Positions 51,957 through 60,509 of a stretch of DNA of 64,000 nt are shown one piece after another. This DNA comes from Dehalococcoidia bacterium (lineage in GTDB: Bacteria; Chloroflexota; Dehalococcoidia; GIF9; UBA5629): contig JBAZEK010000001.1 in assembly GCA_041653995.1 (NCBI GenBank), positions 1,178,001 to 1,242,000 of the forward strand, written 5' to 3'. The position numbers and the translations under genes are program-made. The first letter of the stretch is position 1, and every line of letters starts with the position of its first letter. Under the pieces are notes generated by a model, which saw only the letters and a program-made list of their open reading frames with translations, was not told the DNA's origin and ran no database searches.

Positions 51957-52877
51957 TTACCAGTATGGCGGGATATCTATGGACACCACCCTGCCCATGC
52001 TGGGCCAGCGCTGCATCTGGCCGGGCTGCGGGAAAATAGCAACCGGTTCGTATTCCTGGCCGACTTCTACATTGACCTGTTTGTCGGCGTAATAGCCCTG
52101 CGAAGAGGACGTCGTATCTATATATACCAGTCCCCTGTCCGTCGTCTGAAAAGCGTCTAAAGAATGGTTGGTGTAGCCTTCAACCATACCTGGTGGCAGT
52201 AGCTTGACGGCAACGATGGCCGCCCGTATACCGGCAGCCTCGGCGTTGTTATGCAGCAACTCGGAAAAGTCGCCGCAGGTGAACAGGCCGCTCATATAAG
52301 CACGGCGGTCGGTCTGGTCGGTTTGCAGGAAAGCCTTCAGCTCTTCCCAGCTCGGATTGCGGGCGGCCGCATTATTGCGCAGCACGATGTAATGACTGTC
52401 AGCCCCCACCATGATGGCTCCCTGAAAAAAAACGTAGGATTCGTTTTCCTTCAGAGCCGGCAACATATCGGCAGGGATATTCGACGGGATACCGTTCGAA
52501 TCAACGGCCGGGCTGGAGGGAAGGCTGGCTGTTTTAACCACCGGCACGACATTGACAATGACGGAACTTACAACGGCGCCACCCTGGCTGACAGCCGTCA
52601 GATTATAGGCCGTTATCTGTGACGGCGTGACGCTAACCTCACCGCTTGCCTCGACCTGCCCGATCCCATGGTCGATGACGATGCTGTCGGCGCCATCGAC
52701 GTTCCAGCGCAGCGTTGCAGCCGTGCCGCTATCTATCCTGGAATTGTCCGCCCTGAAAAAGAGAACCTGGGGTGGTTCAGCGGGAGCAGCAGCAGGCATG
52801 GACAGCAGCGAACCGGAGCATGCGCTCAGACCGAGGACAATAACGGCGGCCAAGCCGGCCATGAGCCTGATATTCAT
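51957..52877 (-). CDS. Lipoprotein with Ig-like and transglutaminase-like domains
   Basis: The 306-aa product has a lipobox VLGLSAC (lipid on Cys20). Residues 35-115 look like a beta domain (TAATLRWNVDGADSIVID). Residues 150-290 have FTCGDFSELLHNNAEAAGIR with a Cys, then NHSLDAF with a His and LVYIDTTS with an Asp, in the order of a transglutaminase-like triad. It might be a peptidase or crosslinker at the cell surface. The triad is a reading of motifs, not proven. Confidence 0.65.
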   Translation of the reverse strand: MNIRLMAGLAAVIVLGLSACSGSLLSMPAAAPAEPPQVLFFRADNSRIDSGTAATLRWNVDGADSIVIDHGIGQVEASGEVSVTPSQITAYNLTAVSQGGAVVSSVIVNVVPVVKTASLPSSPAVDSNGIPSNIPADMLPALKENESYVFFQGAIMVGADSHYIVLRNNAAARNPSWEELKAFLQTDQTDRRAYMSGLFTCGDFSELLHNNAEAAGIRAAIVAVKLLPPGMVEGYTNHSLDAFQTTDRGLVYIDTTSSSQGYYADKQVNVEVGQEYEPVAIFPQPGQMQRWPSMGRVVSIDIPPYW

Positions 52878-53002
52878 TTTCCCTGCTGTTACCTGCCTTG
52901 CCTTAAAAGTATAGCTTCAGGTGGTTTTGCAGGCAATTTATTTCGATTATAATTACTTTTACCTGCTATTAAAAAATGGCATGTGTCAGGAGGATAGTCG
53001 GT

Positions 53003-54694
53003 ATGGCGAAGCAGTTGAAAATCGTGATTATCGGCGGCGGAGCCTGCGGTCCCAAGACCGCCGCCCGCGCGCGCAGGCTGGATGCATCGGCGCAGATCAC
53101 TATGGTGCAGGATGAGGAACTGATATCCTACGCCGGCTGCGGATTGCCGTACTATATCTCCGATGTGGTCAAATCCCGCAACGCCCTCCTGGTACGCGAT
53201 GCCGCCGCCTTTAAAAAGATCAGCAATGTGGATGTACTGACAGCCACCCGTGTGGACCGCATCGACCGGTCCGCACACAGGATAGACGTAACTGCACTGG
53301 CCGAGAATCGGCAATATTCCATCGACTATGACAAGCTGGTGATAGCCACAGGTGCAAATCCGGTGGTTCCACCTATAAAAGGCATCGACTTCAAAGGTGT
53401 GCACGTGTTGAAACGCGTCCCTGACGCGGATGAGATAAAGGTCCTCATAAATGAGTCGGCCTCTAAAAAGGCCGTTGTTGTAGGCGCCGGACTGATCGGA
53501 ATTGAGATGGTCGAGGCGCTATCGGCACGCGGATTGAAGGTCAGCGTGGTCGAGGCGCTGGATAAAGTGCTGCCGGGCATACTGGACGAGGAGATCTCGG
53601 ACCTGCTGGCCGACCATGTTAGAAGCAAGGGAGTGACTCTCAAGCTGGGGCAAAAAGTGGTGGAATTCAAGGGTGGTAACAATAGAGTAAGCCATGTCAT
53701 CACGGACAAGGAGACGCTTGAGGCAGACGTGGTCATCTTCGCCATAGGCGTGCGCCCGAATTCAAAGCTGGCAAAGGAAGCAGGCCTGGAGATCGGTCCA
53801 TTCGGCGATGTCGTTGTCAACGAGTATTTGCAGACAAGCGATCCCGACATCTATGCCGGCGGCGACTGCGTGGCCAATATCAGCATTGTCACCGGCAAGA
53901 AGGCATTCGTGCCCCTGGGCTCCACAGCCAACAAGCACGGGCACGTGATAGCGGCCAACATCACCGGCGGCAGCGAAAAATTCGCGGGCATCGTAAGCAC
54001 CGCCTGTGTGAAGGTATTCGACTTCAACACCGGGCGTGTGGGACTGGGAGAGCAACAGGCGCGTGAAGCAGGTTTCGATGTGGTCACTGCCCTCATACCC
54101 AATCCGGATAAGCCGATGTATTACCCCGGCAGCAAGGAGGTCATCATCAAGCTCATCGTGGACAGGAAAACCCGACGTATACTGGGCGGGCAGGGCACCG
54201 GACCCGGCGATGTCATCAAGCGCATCGATGTGCTGGCCACGGCCATCACAGCAGGTATGATAGTAGATACGCTGGCCGACCTGGACCTGGCCTACGCTCC
54301 CCCCTACAACACGGCGCTGGATGTCCTCCACCACGCGGCCAACCTTGTGCGAAATAAGCTGGAGGGAAGGACGACGGGCATCAGATACGCCGAGGTAAAA
54401 AAAAAGATAGACGCGGGGCATGATTTCGTACTTCTCGATGTGCGAAGCAAGTACGAGAGCGATAATACCTGGTTGGAGACACCCCAGGTACATTTATTAC
54501 CGCAAGCGAGACTGTACGACGAAATGGATAAACTTGACAAGAAAATCGAGACAGTGGTCTTCTGCCTGCGGGGCGGACGCGCCTACCAGGCCTGCTGCAC
54601 ACTCAAAGGCGCCGGCTTCAAGGATGTTAAATTCGTTGAGGGAAGCCTGACCTGCTGGTGCGCCGATGATATTTGCGGCGAGCCCGTGCTCTAA
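53003..54694 (+). CDS. CoA-disulfide-reductase-like FAD protein with C-terminal rhodanese
   Basis: The ATG at 53003 follows AGGAGGATAGTCGG. The 563-aa product has VIIGGGACGPKTA (FAD site), SYAGCGLPYYI with the redox Cys of the CoADR/NADH-oxidase family, AVVVGAGLIGIEMVEAL (NAD site) and YAGGDCVAN. The C-terminal rhodanese domain (450-563) has FVLLDVRS and the active loop VVFCLRGGRA with Cys. This layout is a CoADR-rhodanese, involved in persulfide or CoA-disulfide reduction. Confidence 0.9.
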   Translation: MAKQLKIVIIGGGACGPKTAARARRLDASAQITMVQDEELISYAGCGLPYYISDVVKSRNALLVRDAAAFKKISNVDVLTATRVDRIDRSAHRIDVTALAENRQYSIDYDKLVIATGANPVVPPIKGIDFKGVHVLKRVPDADEIKVLINESASKKAVVVGAGLIGIEMVEALSARGLKVSVVEALDKVLPGILDEEISDLLADHVRSKGVTLKLGQKVVEFKGGNNRVSHVITDKETLEADVVIFAIGVRPNSKLAKEAGLEIGPFGDVVVNEYLQTSDPDIYAGGDCVANISIVTGKKAFVPLGSTANKHGHVIAANITGGSEKFAGIVSTACVKVFDFNTGRVGLGEQQAREAGFDVVTALIPNPDKPMYYPGSKEVIIKLIVDRKTRRILGGQGTGPGDVIKRIDVLATAITAGMIVDTLADLDLAYAPPYNTALDVLHHAANLVRNKLEGRTTGIRYAEVKKKIDAGHDFVLLDVRSKYESDNTWLETPQVHLLPQARLYDEMDKLDKKIETVVFCLRGGRAYQACCTLKGAGFKDVKFVEGSLTCWCADDICGEPVL

Positions 54695-54737
54695 ACGTGT
54701 ATAATAGCTGTTAAACGGGCACGAAACTCATATCCTC

Positions 54738-56999
54738 ATGGCAGCTGACAGTTCACATATACGACGGCAAGCTGCGCGCAGCGGATTCACTCTGTGCGAG
54801 GCTATAATACGGTCGTTCTCCCGGCTATCGATCAAAGAGGGCGCGCCCTGGCGCACACTGCTGGCCGTTTCGGCCAACTCTCAGGCCGTGGTTGAGGCGG
54901 CCCTGCTTGCGGCCAGGCAGGCGGAATGCCCCATATTTTTCGCAGCTACGCTCAACCAGGTCGACATCGATGGGGGCTATACTGGTTGGGATCATGCGAG
55001 CTTCGCTACCCTGGTACGGCGCACTGCCGGAAAAACGGATTTCAAAGGCCCCATTCTGCTCGGGGTAGACCATGCCGGACCCTGGCTGCGCGACAGGCAC
55101 ACCAGTGAAAAATGGCCTTACAGCCGTACAATGAAAGCGGTCGAAATATCTCTGGAATCGGCTATTGCAGCAGGATTCGACCTGCTTCATATCGATCCCA
55201 CCGTTGACCGGGGCCTTCATCCCGGCGGAACACTGCAACTTAACACGATCATTGACAGGACCGTCCAGCTGATCAAGCACTGCGAGTCCTTCCGCATCAA
55301 ACACAGACTGCCCCCGGTGGCATACGAGGTAGGCACCGAGGAGGTCAAGGGCGGGCTGGCAGATGAAAACATGTTCAGCAATTTCCTGTCTGGCCTGCGT
55401 ATAAGGATGACGCAGGAAGGACTGAGCCGGGCATGGCCGTGCTTTATCGTGGGTAAAGTTGGAACGGACCTGGACACGACCCTGTTCAGCCCGCAGATGG
55501 CGCAGGAGCTTTATGATATCGCACGCCACTATAACCTGGTGCTGAAGGGACATTACACCGACAACGTGGAAAATCCGGTCGCCTACCCGGCCAGCAGAAT
55601 GGGGGGCGCCAACGTCGGACCCGAATTTACCGAAGTCGAATGCGATGCCCTTTTCGAGCTTGAATCGAGGGAAAAGTCTGCCCATGTCAGGAACGCTGCA
55701 GAGCCTTCGATATTTAAAGAATCTCTCGCACAGGCTGTGATCCGGTCCGGCAGATGGCGTAAATGGCTTCACCCGGAGGAGGCCGGCAAGCCGTTCGACG
55801 CGCTACCCGCCGAAAGGCAAAACTGGCTGCTCAAGACAGGCGCGCGCTACATCTGGACGGACAGGAAGGTAAGGGAAGCGCGCAAACGCCTGTATGCAAA
55901 TCTGGTAAAAGACGGTTTCGATCCCCACCGGTATGTGGTCGAGCGCATCTCGCAGCAGATATTGAAATACTTCCGCGCCTTCAACCTGTATGGCTCAATC
56001 CCCGTGCTTGAAAAGGAATTCGAGCGGCGCAGAAGGCTCCCGTTCTGGGACGAAGGGCAGGTGCTGGCCGCGGGAGAATTGATCGTAGAGATCATGCGCC
56101 CGTCGGTGGACATGCCTCTGGATACAACCGGACGATTCGTGGGGCCATTCCCCAGCGGCGCACCCGCCATCTTCGCGGATGCCTCCGCGCGTATAGGGAA
56201 ACGGACAGGCTTTGTGGGTTCGCTGGGACAGGACGGCTTCGGCCGTCTGCTACTGAGTAGGTTCACGAATGACGGCATTGACCACAAACTCATAGCTTCA
56301 ATCAAGGGCCGGCCCACGGGCTGCGCCTTTGTGGCCTATGACAGGGATGGCGGGCGTAACTTTATCTTTCACATCGCGGGCACCGCCTCCGACCGCCTGC
56401 CTTCTATCTCACGGGCCGTGAAATATGCAAGGTCTTTCCGCCACCTGCACCTTATGGGCTGCTCGCTCTCCATAAGCAGCGCCATAAGAGAAGCCTGTAT
56501 GGCGATGGCGGAGGCTATCAAAGAGTCTGGCGGCAGCGTCAGCCTCGATCCCAATTTACGGCCGGAATTGCTCTCAGCCGGGGAGTGCAGAAACATACTG
56601 TTGCCCGTTGTTCGCCTGGCAGATATCGTTCTTCCCAGCGGGAACGAGGCCGGCCTGCTGGTGCATGAACCCGATATCGATACTGCCTGCCTCCGCCTGA
56701 TCGAGTTGGGAGTGAAGATCGTGGTGCTTAAAAAAGGCGACAGCGGCTGCCGCGTGTTCACCCGCGAATCCACCTTCGACGTCCCAGGTTTCAAAGTAAA
56801 TGCCGTCGACCCCACCGGCGCGGGCGACTGCTTCGATGCCGGTTTCATCAGCGGCTACCTCGATAATCTGCCGCTTTACGAGACAGCCAGACTGGCCAAT
56901 GCCATGGGCGCTCTGGCCGCATCCAGACTGGGACCGATGGAGGGCGCCTTCAGCCTCAACGAGGTTATGAACTTTATAAAAAAACAGCGGCGGGATTAA
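54738..56999 (+). CDS. Fusion of a GatZ/KbaZ-like domain and a PfkB-family sugar kinase
   Basis: The 753-aa product has a first half (1-415) resembling the GatZ/KbaZ subunit of tagatose-bisphosphate aldolase: LLAVSANSQAVVEAALLAAR, GVDHAGPWL, FDLLHIDPTVD, AYEVGTEEVKGGL and KGHYTDNVENP. The second half (440-750) is a PfkB kinase: GSLGQDGFGRLLLSR, LDPNLRPELL, ADIVLPSGNEA and the catalytic DPTGAGDCFDAGFISGYL. Kinase and aldolase-partner activities in one chain suggest a route from a hexose-phosphate to triose phosphates. TATAAT at 54700-54705 is the likely -10 box. Confidence 0.82.
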   Translation: MAADSSHIRRQAARSGFTLCEAIIRSFSRLSIKEGAPWRTLLAVSANSQAVVEAALLAARQAECPIFFAATLNQVDIDGGYTGWDHASFATLVRRTAGKTDFKGPILLGVDHAGPWLRDRHTSEKWPYSRTMKAVEISLESAIAAGFDLLHIDPTVDRGLHPGGTLQLNTIIDRTVQLIKHCESFRIKHRLPPVAYEVGTEEVKGGLADENMFSNFLSGLRIRMTQEGLSRAWPCFIVGKVGTDLDTTLFSPQMAQELYDIARHYNLVLKGHYTDNVENPVAYPASRMGGANVGPEFTEVECDALFELESREKSAHVRNAAEPSIFKESLAQAVIRSGRWRKWLHPEEAGKPFDALPAERQNWLLKTGARYIWTDRKVREARKRLYANLVKDGFDPHRYVVERISQQILKYFRAFNLYGSIPVLEKEFERRRRLPFWDEGQVLAAGELIVEIMRPSVDMPLDTTGRFVGPFPSGAPAIFADASARIGKRTGFVGSLGQDGFGRLLLSRFTNDGIDHKLIASIKGRPTGCAFVAYDRDGGRNFIFHIAGTASDRLPSISRAVKYARSFRHLHLMGCSLSISSAIREACMAMAEAIKESGGSVSLDPNLRPELLSAGECRNILLPVVRLADIVLPSGNEAGLLVHEPDIDTACLRLIELGVKIVVLKKGDSGCRVFTRESTFDVPGFKVNAVDPTGAGDCFDAGFISGYLDNLPLYETARLANAMGALAASRLGPMEGAFSLNEVMNFIKKQRRD

Positions 57000-57011
57000 T
57001 AATCCCGCCGC
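56980..57011 (-). terminator. Rho-independent terminator of the acyl-CoA ligase operon
   Basis: An 11-bp stem (56987-56997 with 57001-57011) with a three-base loop is followed on the minus strand by TGTTTTTTT. It lies 15 bases past the stop at 57026. Its left half is also the last codons and stop (56999) of the convergent fusion gene. Confidence 0.88.
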
Positions 57012-57025
57012 CGTCCCTTCGGCGT

Positions 57026-58714
57026 TTATTTGCCCTTTGCCCGGTCCTCCTCCTGCAGCACGCGCCGCAGCACCTTGCCCACCATAGTCTTGGGCAGAGC
57101 ATCGCGGAACTCCACATGCTTGGGCACCTTGTAGGCAGTCAGCTTCTCACGGCAGAAGACCTGTATCTCCTCGACCGTGCATGATTGGTCTGTTCTCAAT
57201 ACCACCCATGCTTTCACGGCTTCGCCCTGCGCGGCATCTGGCACGCCGGCCACACCCACCTCGAGCACGGCGGGATGCTGAGCGATGATCTCCTCGATCT
57301 CCACCGGGAAGACCTGATGGCCGCTGGGCTTGATCAGGTCCTTCTTGCGGGATGTTATAAAGAGATATCCGTCCTCATCCAGGTAACCTATATCGCCGGT
57401 ATACAGCCAGCCATCGCGCAGCATCTCTGCAGTAGCTTCAGGACGGTTCCAGTAACCCTGCATGATGTGTGGCCCCCTGGCTATGATCTCGCCGGCGTCA
57501 CCGGCCTGGAGTTCAGTTTTTCCCGTATCTATATCGACTATCTTGATGACGGTATCAGGGGTGGGCATGCCAACCGCCCCCTCCTTCCATTTGCCCAGGA
57601 ACGGACCCATAGCGAGCACGCCCGATTCCGTAAGGCCGTAAGCTTCCACAATCTTGCCGCCCGTGACCACCTCCCACTGCCGCTTGGTCTCAGGCAGAAG
57701 GGGAGCCGCAGCAGCCACCGACGACTTCATGGTCTTGAAATCGATCTTGCCCGACTTGACCTCGGGCCTGTTCATAAGCCCGATGAAGATGGCCGAGATG
57801 GCGGGGAAGAAGGCCGGTTTGACCTTTTTAATCGTGGCCAGAACATCCTTTACCTCGCGAGGATTGGGGATAAGAGCCGTGGGATAACGGCCTGCGATGG
57901 CTGTAGACAGCAAAATTACATTGCCGTAAACATGGAAGAAAGGCATTAGCAACACGAGCACATCCGTCCAATCCGTTGCCAGCGGCTTGGACCAGGAATG
58001 TATCTGCCGGCCGTTCATGAATATGGCCTCATGGCTCAGCATCACGGCTTTGGGCGTGCCCGTCGTGCCGCCACTGAACAGCAGCAGGCCGGTATCTTTA
58101 CCGCTCACCTTGACGTCAGGTTTCTTATCGCCGGCATGTTTCTTCATCAGGTCCTGCAGCCAGATGTCGTTTCCCTGCACCTTTTCCAGATATTGTCCCT
58201 GTTTTTTCTCCATCAGCAGAGTGAACATCAGTTTAATAAAAGGCGACAGGTATTCTTTGACGCTGGTAACGATAAGCAGTCGCAGCTTGGTGCGTCCCTG
58301 GATTTTCTTCACCAGGTCGTAGAATGCAGTCAGCACAATTGCAACTTCGGCGCCGCATTCCTTGAGCGCAAATTCGAGCTCCGCCTCGCTGTAGAGCGGG
58401 TTAACCGGCACGGCGATAGCTCCGGCTTTCCAGATGGCAAGCTGGCTAATGACTATATTGGGTGAGTTGGGCATCAGCATGACAACGCGGTCGCCCTTCT
58501 TAACCCCCTGAGCCGCAAGGCCGGCAGCCAGTATATCGCTCAGGTGGTCGACTTCCTTGTAGGTCATCCACCTGCCCTTGAACCAGATCATTTTATGCGC
58601 GGGCCTCTCCCGGGCAACATCCGCGACGTCTTCGAAAAGCTTCTTATCGGGATAGGGTTGTAAAGTTTTGGGTACACCCTTGTCGTAATGCTTGAACCAT
58701 GGATAGTCTGCCAT
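57026..58714 (-). CDS. AMP-forming acyl-CoA ligase, copy 1
   Basis: The ATG at 58714 follows GGAGGAGATCTTA. The 562-aa product has LLLFSGGTTGTPKAVMLSH (P-loop), EAYGLTESGVLA, GWLYTGDIGYLDEDGYLF and SRKKDLIKPSGHQVFP with the hinge Lys, and a C-terminal ALPKTMVGKVLRRVL with the catalytic Lys. This is the ANL superfamily: a fatty or aromatic acid + CoA + ATP. By eye it is nearest to copy 4 (62229). It is the last gene before the terminator. Confidence 0.92.
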   Translation of the reverse strand: MADYPWFKHYDKGVPKTLQPYPDKKLFEDVADVARERPAHKMIWFKGRWMTYKEVDHLSDILAAGLAAQGVKKGDRVVMLMPNSPNIVISQLAIWKAGAIAVPVNPLYSEAELEFALKECGAEVAIVLTAFYDLVKKIQGRTKLRLLIVTSVKEYLSPFIKLMFTLLMEKKQGQYLEKVQGNDIWLQDLMKKHAGDKKPDVKVSGKDTGLLLFSGGTTGTPKAVMLSHEAIFMNGRQIHSWSKPLATDWTDVLVLLMPFFHVYGNVILLSTAIAGRYPTALIPNPREVKDVLATIKKVKPAFFPAISAIFIGLMNRPEVKSGKIDFKTMKSSVAAAAPLLPETKRQWEVVTGGKIVEAYGLTESGVLAMGPFLGKWKEGAVGMPTPDTVIKIVDIDTGKTELQAGDAGEIIARGPHIMQGYWNRPEATAEMLRDGWLYTGDIGYLDEDGYLFITSRKKDLIKPSGHQVFPVEIEEIIAQHPAVLEVGVAGVPDAAQGEAVKAWVVLRTDQSCTVEEIQVFCREKLTAYKVPKHVEFRDALPKTMVGKVLRRVLQEEDRAKGK

Positions 58715-58759
58715 TAAGATCTCCTCCATTATTTATGTTTATTATTTATAAGTGTGCTG

Positions 58760-60421
58760 CTACGATGGTTTTTTAGCCTTTTCCTCCTCCTGCAACACCC
58801 TCCTCAGTATTTTACCAACGAGTGTCTTGGGCAATGCGTCGCGGAACTCGATAAACTTGGGCACCTTGTAGGCTGTTAATTTGTCCTTGCAGAAAGATTG
58901 AAGCTCTTCTGCAGAGACATTCTGTCCCGGACGCAGGATCACCCATGCCTTAACAGCCTCAACCTGTTTCGGATCCGGTATCCCCGCCACGCAGGCCTCT
59001 GCTACAGCGGGATGAGTGGTGAGTATCTCCTCCACTTCCTTCGGCCAGACCTGGTGGCCGCTGGGCTTGATGAGATCTTTCTTGCGCGAGGTCAGGTAGA
59101 GGTAACCGTCCTTGTCCATATAGCCGATGTCACCCGTATACAGCCAGCCGTCCCTGATCATCTCCGCTGTGCCTTTGGGATTGTTCCAGTAGCCCTGCAT
59201 GATCTGCGGGCCTTTGCCGACTACCTCGCCTTCCTCGCCGTAAGGTAACTCCTTATCAGGATCCGCGACATCTACGAATTTAATTATGACATCGGGCAGG
59301 GGCAGGCCGACCGCGCCTTCCTTCCATTGACCCTTGAGCGGGCCGACAGTAAACACAACTGTGGATTCTGTAAGGCCATAGGCCTCGAGAATGGGGGCGC
59401 CCGTCATAGCTTCCCAGCGCTGCTTGGTTTCGACCATCAGCGGTATGGCCCCTGAGAGGCAATATTTCAGGCAGGTGAAGTCCACCTTCCCCGCCGCGAC
59501 TTCAGGGTGCGCCATCAAGCCGATGAACAACGTAGGCACACCGGGCATAGAGCCGGGCCGAACCTTCCTGATGGTGTCGATCACGTCATCGAGGTCACGC
59601 GGATTGGCCACAACTGCCAGCGGGCTGCGAACACAGAGGGAACTGGCGATAACCCCGTTAAAGCCATAGGCATGGAACAGGGGCATGAGCGCCATCGTGT
59701 AGTCGTCGTGAGTTATCAGGCCCTGTTTGTTCCAACTATTGGTCTGAAGGCCGACCGCCGCCATGTTCCTGAAGGAAAGCATAGCGCCCTTGGGAGCACC
59801 GGTTGTTCCGCCGCTGAACAAAATGATAGCGGTATCATCCATCCTGGGTTTTACAACAGGAGCGGGATCCTTGGCGTGTTTGTCCATGAACTCGTCCATC
59901 CACACATCGCCCTTCTCAAGCTGCACGGTATGCGGCTTCTTTGCTTCCGGAAGCATGTAGTCTTCGAGCGAGGTGGCGATAACCTTTTTCAGCTTGGTGC
60001 GCGACTGTACCTTCTTGATATTTGCATACAGCAGGTCCCAGACAATGATTATCTCCGCATCTACAGTGGTCAGCGCATGTACCAGTTCATCCTCGTTATA
60101 CAAAGGATTAAGCGGAACAAAAATGGCGCCGGCCTTCATAGTGCCGAAGGCGGCTATAAGCTGCTGAGGTGTATTGAGTAACATGGTGGCCACGCGGTCT
60201 CCCTGCTTCACGCCGTTGGCGATCAGCGCCGAAGCCATTATCTCGAAAAGCCTGCTTGCCTCCTTGTAAGAGAAATACCTTCCCTTGAAATACATGAATG
60301 TGTGATCCGGCATCTCGCGGGTTGTGTCCGCTATGACATCAAGTAAAGTGATTTCCGGATATGGCGCCAGGGAATGGGGCACCCCTGCATCGTAAGATTT
60401 GTACCATGGATAATCCGCCAC
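58760..60421 (-). CDS. AMP-forming acyl-CoA ligase, copy 2
   Basis: The GTG at 60421 follows GAGGAGGTTTAAA; an upstream ATG at 60436 overlaps that site. The 553-aa product has ILFSGGTTGAPKGAMLSF, EAYGLTESTVVF, GWLYTGDIGYMDKDGYLY, SRKKDLIKPSGHQVWP and LPKTLVGKILRRVL. It has the same domain plan as copies 1, 3 and 4. A TATAAT box in the 90-base gap upstream (60476-60471) may add a promoter. Confidence 0.92.
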   Translation of the reverse strand: MADYPWYKSYDAGVPHSLAPYPEITLLDVIADTTREMPDHTFMYFKGRYFSYKEASRLFEIMASALIANGVKQGDRVATMLLNTPQQLIAAFGTMKAGAIFVPLNPLYNEDELVHALTTVDAEIIIVWDLLYANIKKVQSRTKLKKVIATSLEDYMLPEAKKPHTVQLEKGDVWMDEFMDKHAKDPAPVVKPRMDDTAIILFSGGTTGAPKGAMLSFRNMAAVGLQTNSWNKQGLITHDDYTMALMPLFHAYGFNGVIASSLCVRSPLAVVANPRDLDDVIDTIRKVRPGSMPGVPTLFIGLMAHPEVAAGKVDFTCLKYCLSGAIPLMVETKQRWEAMTGAPILEAYGLTESTVVFTVGPLKGQWKEGAVGLPLPDVIIKFVDVADPDKELPYGEEGEVVGKGPQIMQGYWNNPKGTAEMIRDGWLYTGDIGYMDKDGYLYLTSRKKDLIKPSGHQVWPKEVEEILTTHPAVAEACVAGIPDPKQVEAVKAWVILRPGQNVSAEELQSFCKDKLTAYKVPKFIEFRDALPKTLVGKILRRVLQEEEKAKKPS

Positions 60422-60509
60422 TTTAAACCTCCTCAAACAATATTTACGGCATATTTTAAACGCGCTGCTAATTATACTAAATTAACCGGGCGCTCTATAT
60501 CCCCGACTT

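Noticed and set aside
54825..55772. 315-aa minus-strand frame
   Set aside because: It is opposite the conserved GatZ-like half and has no domain or ribosome site.
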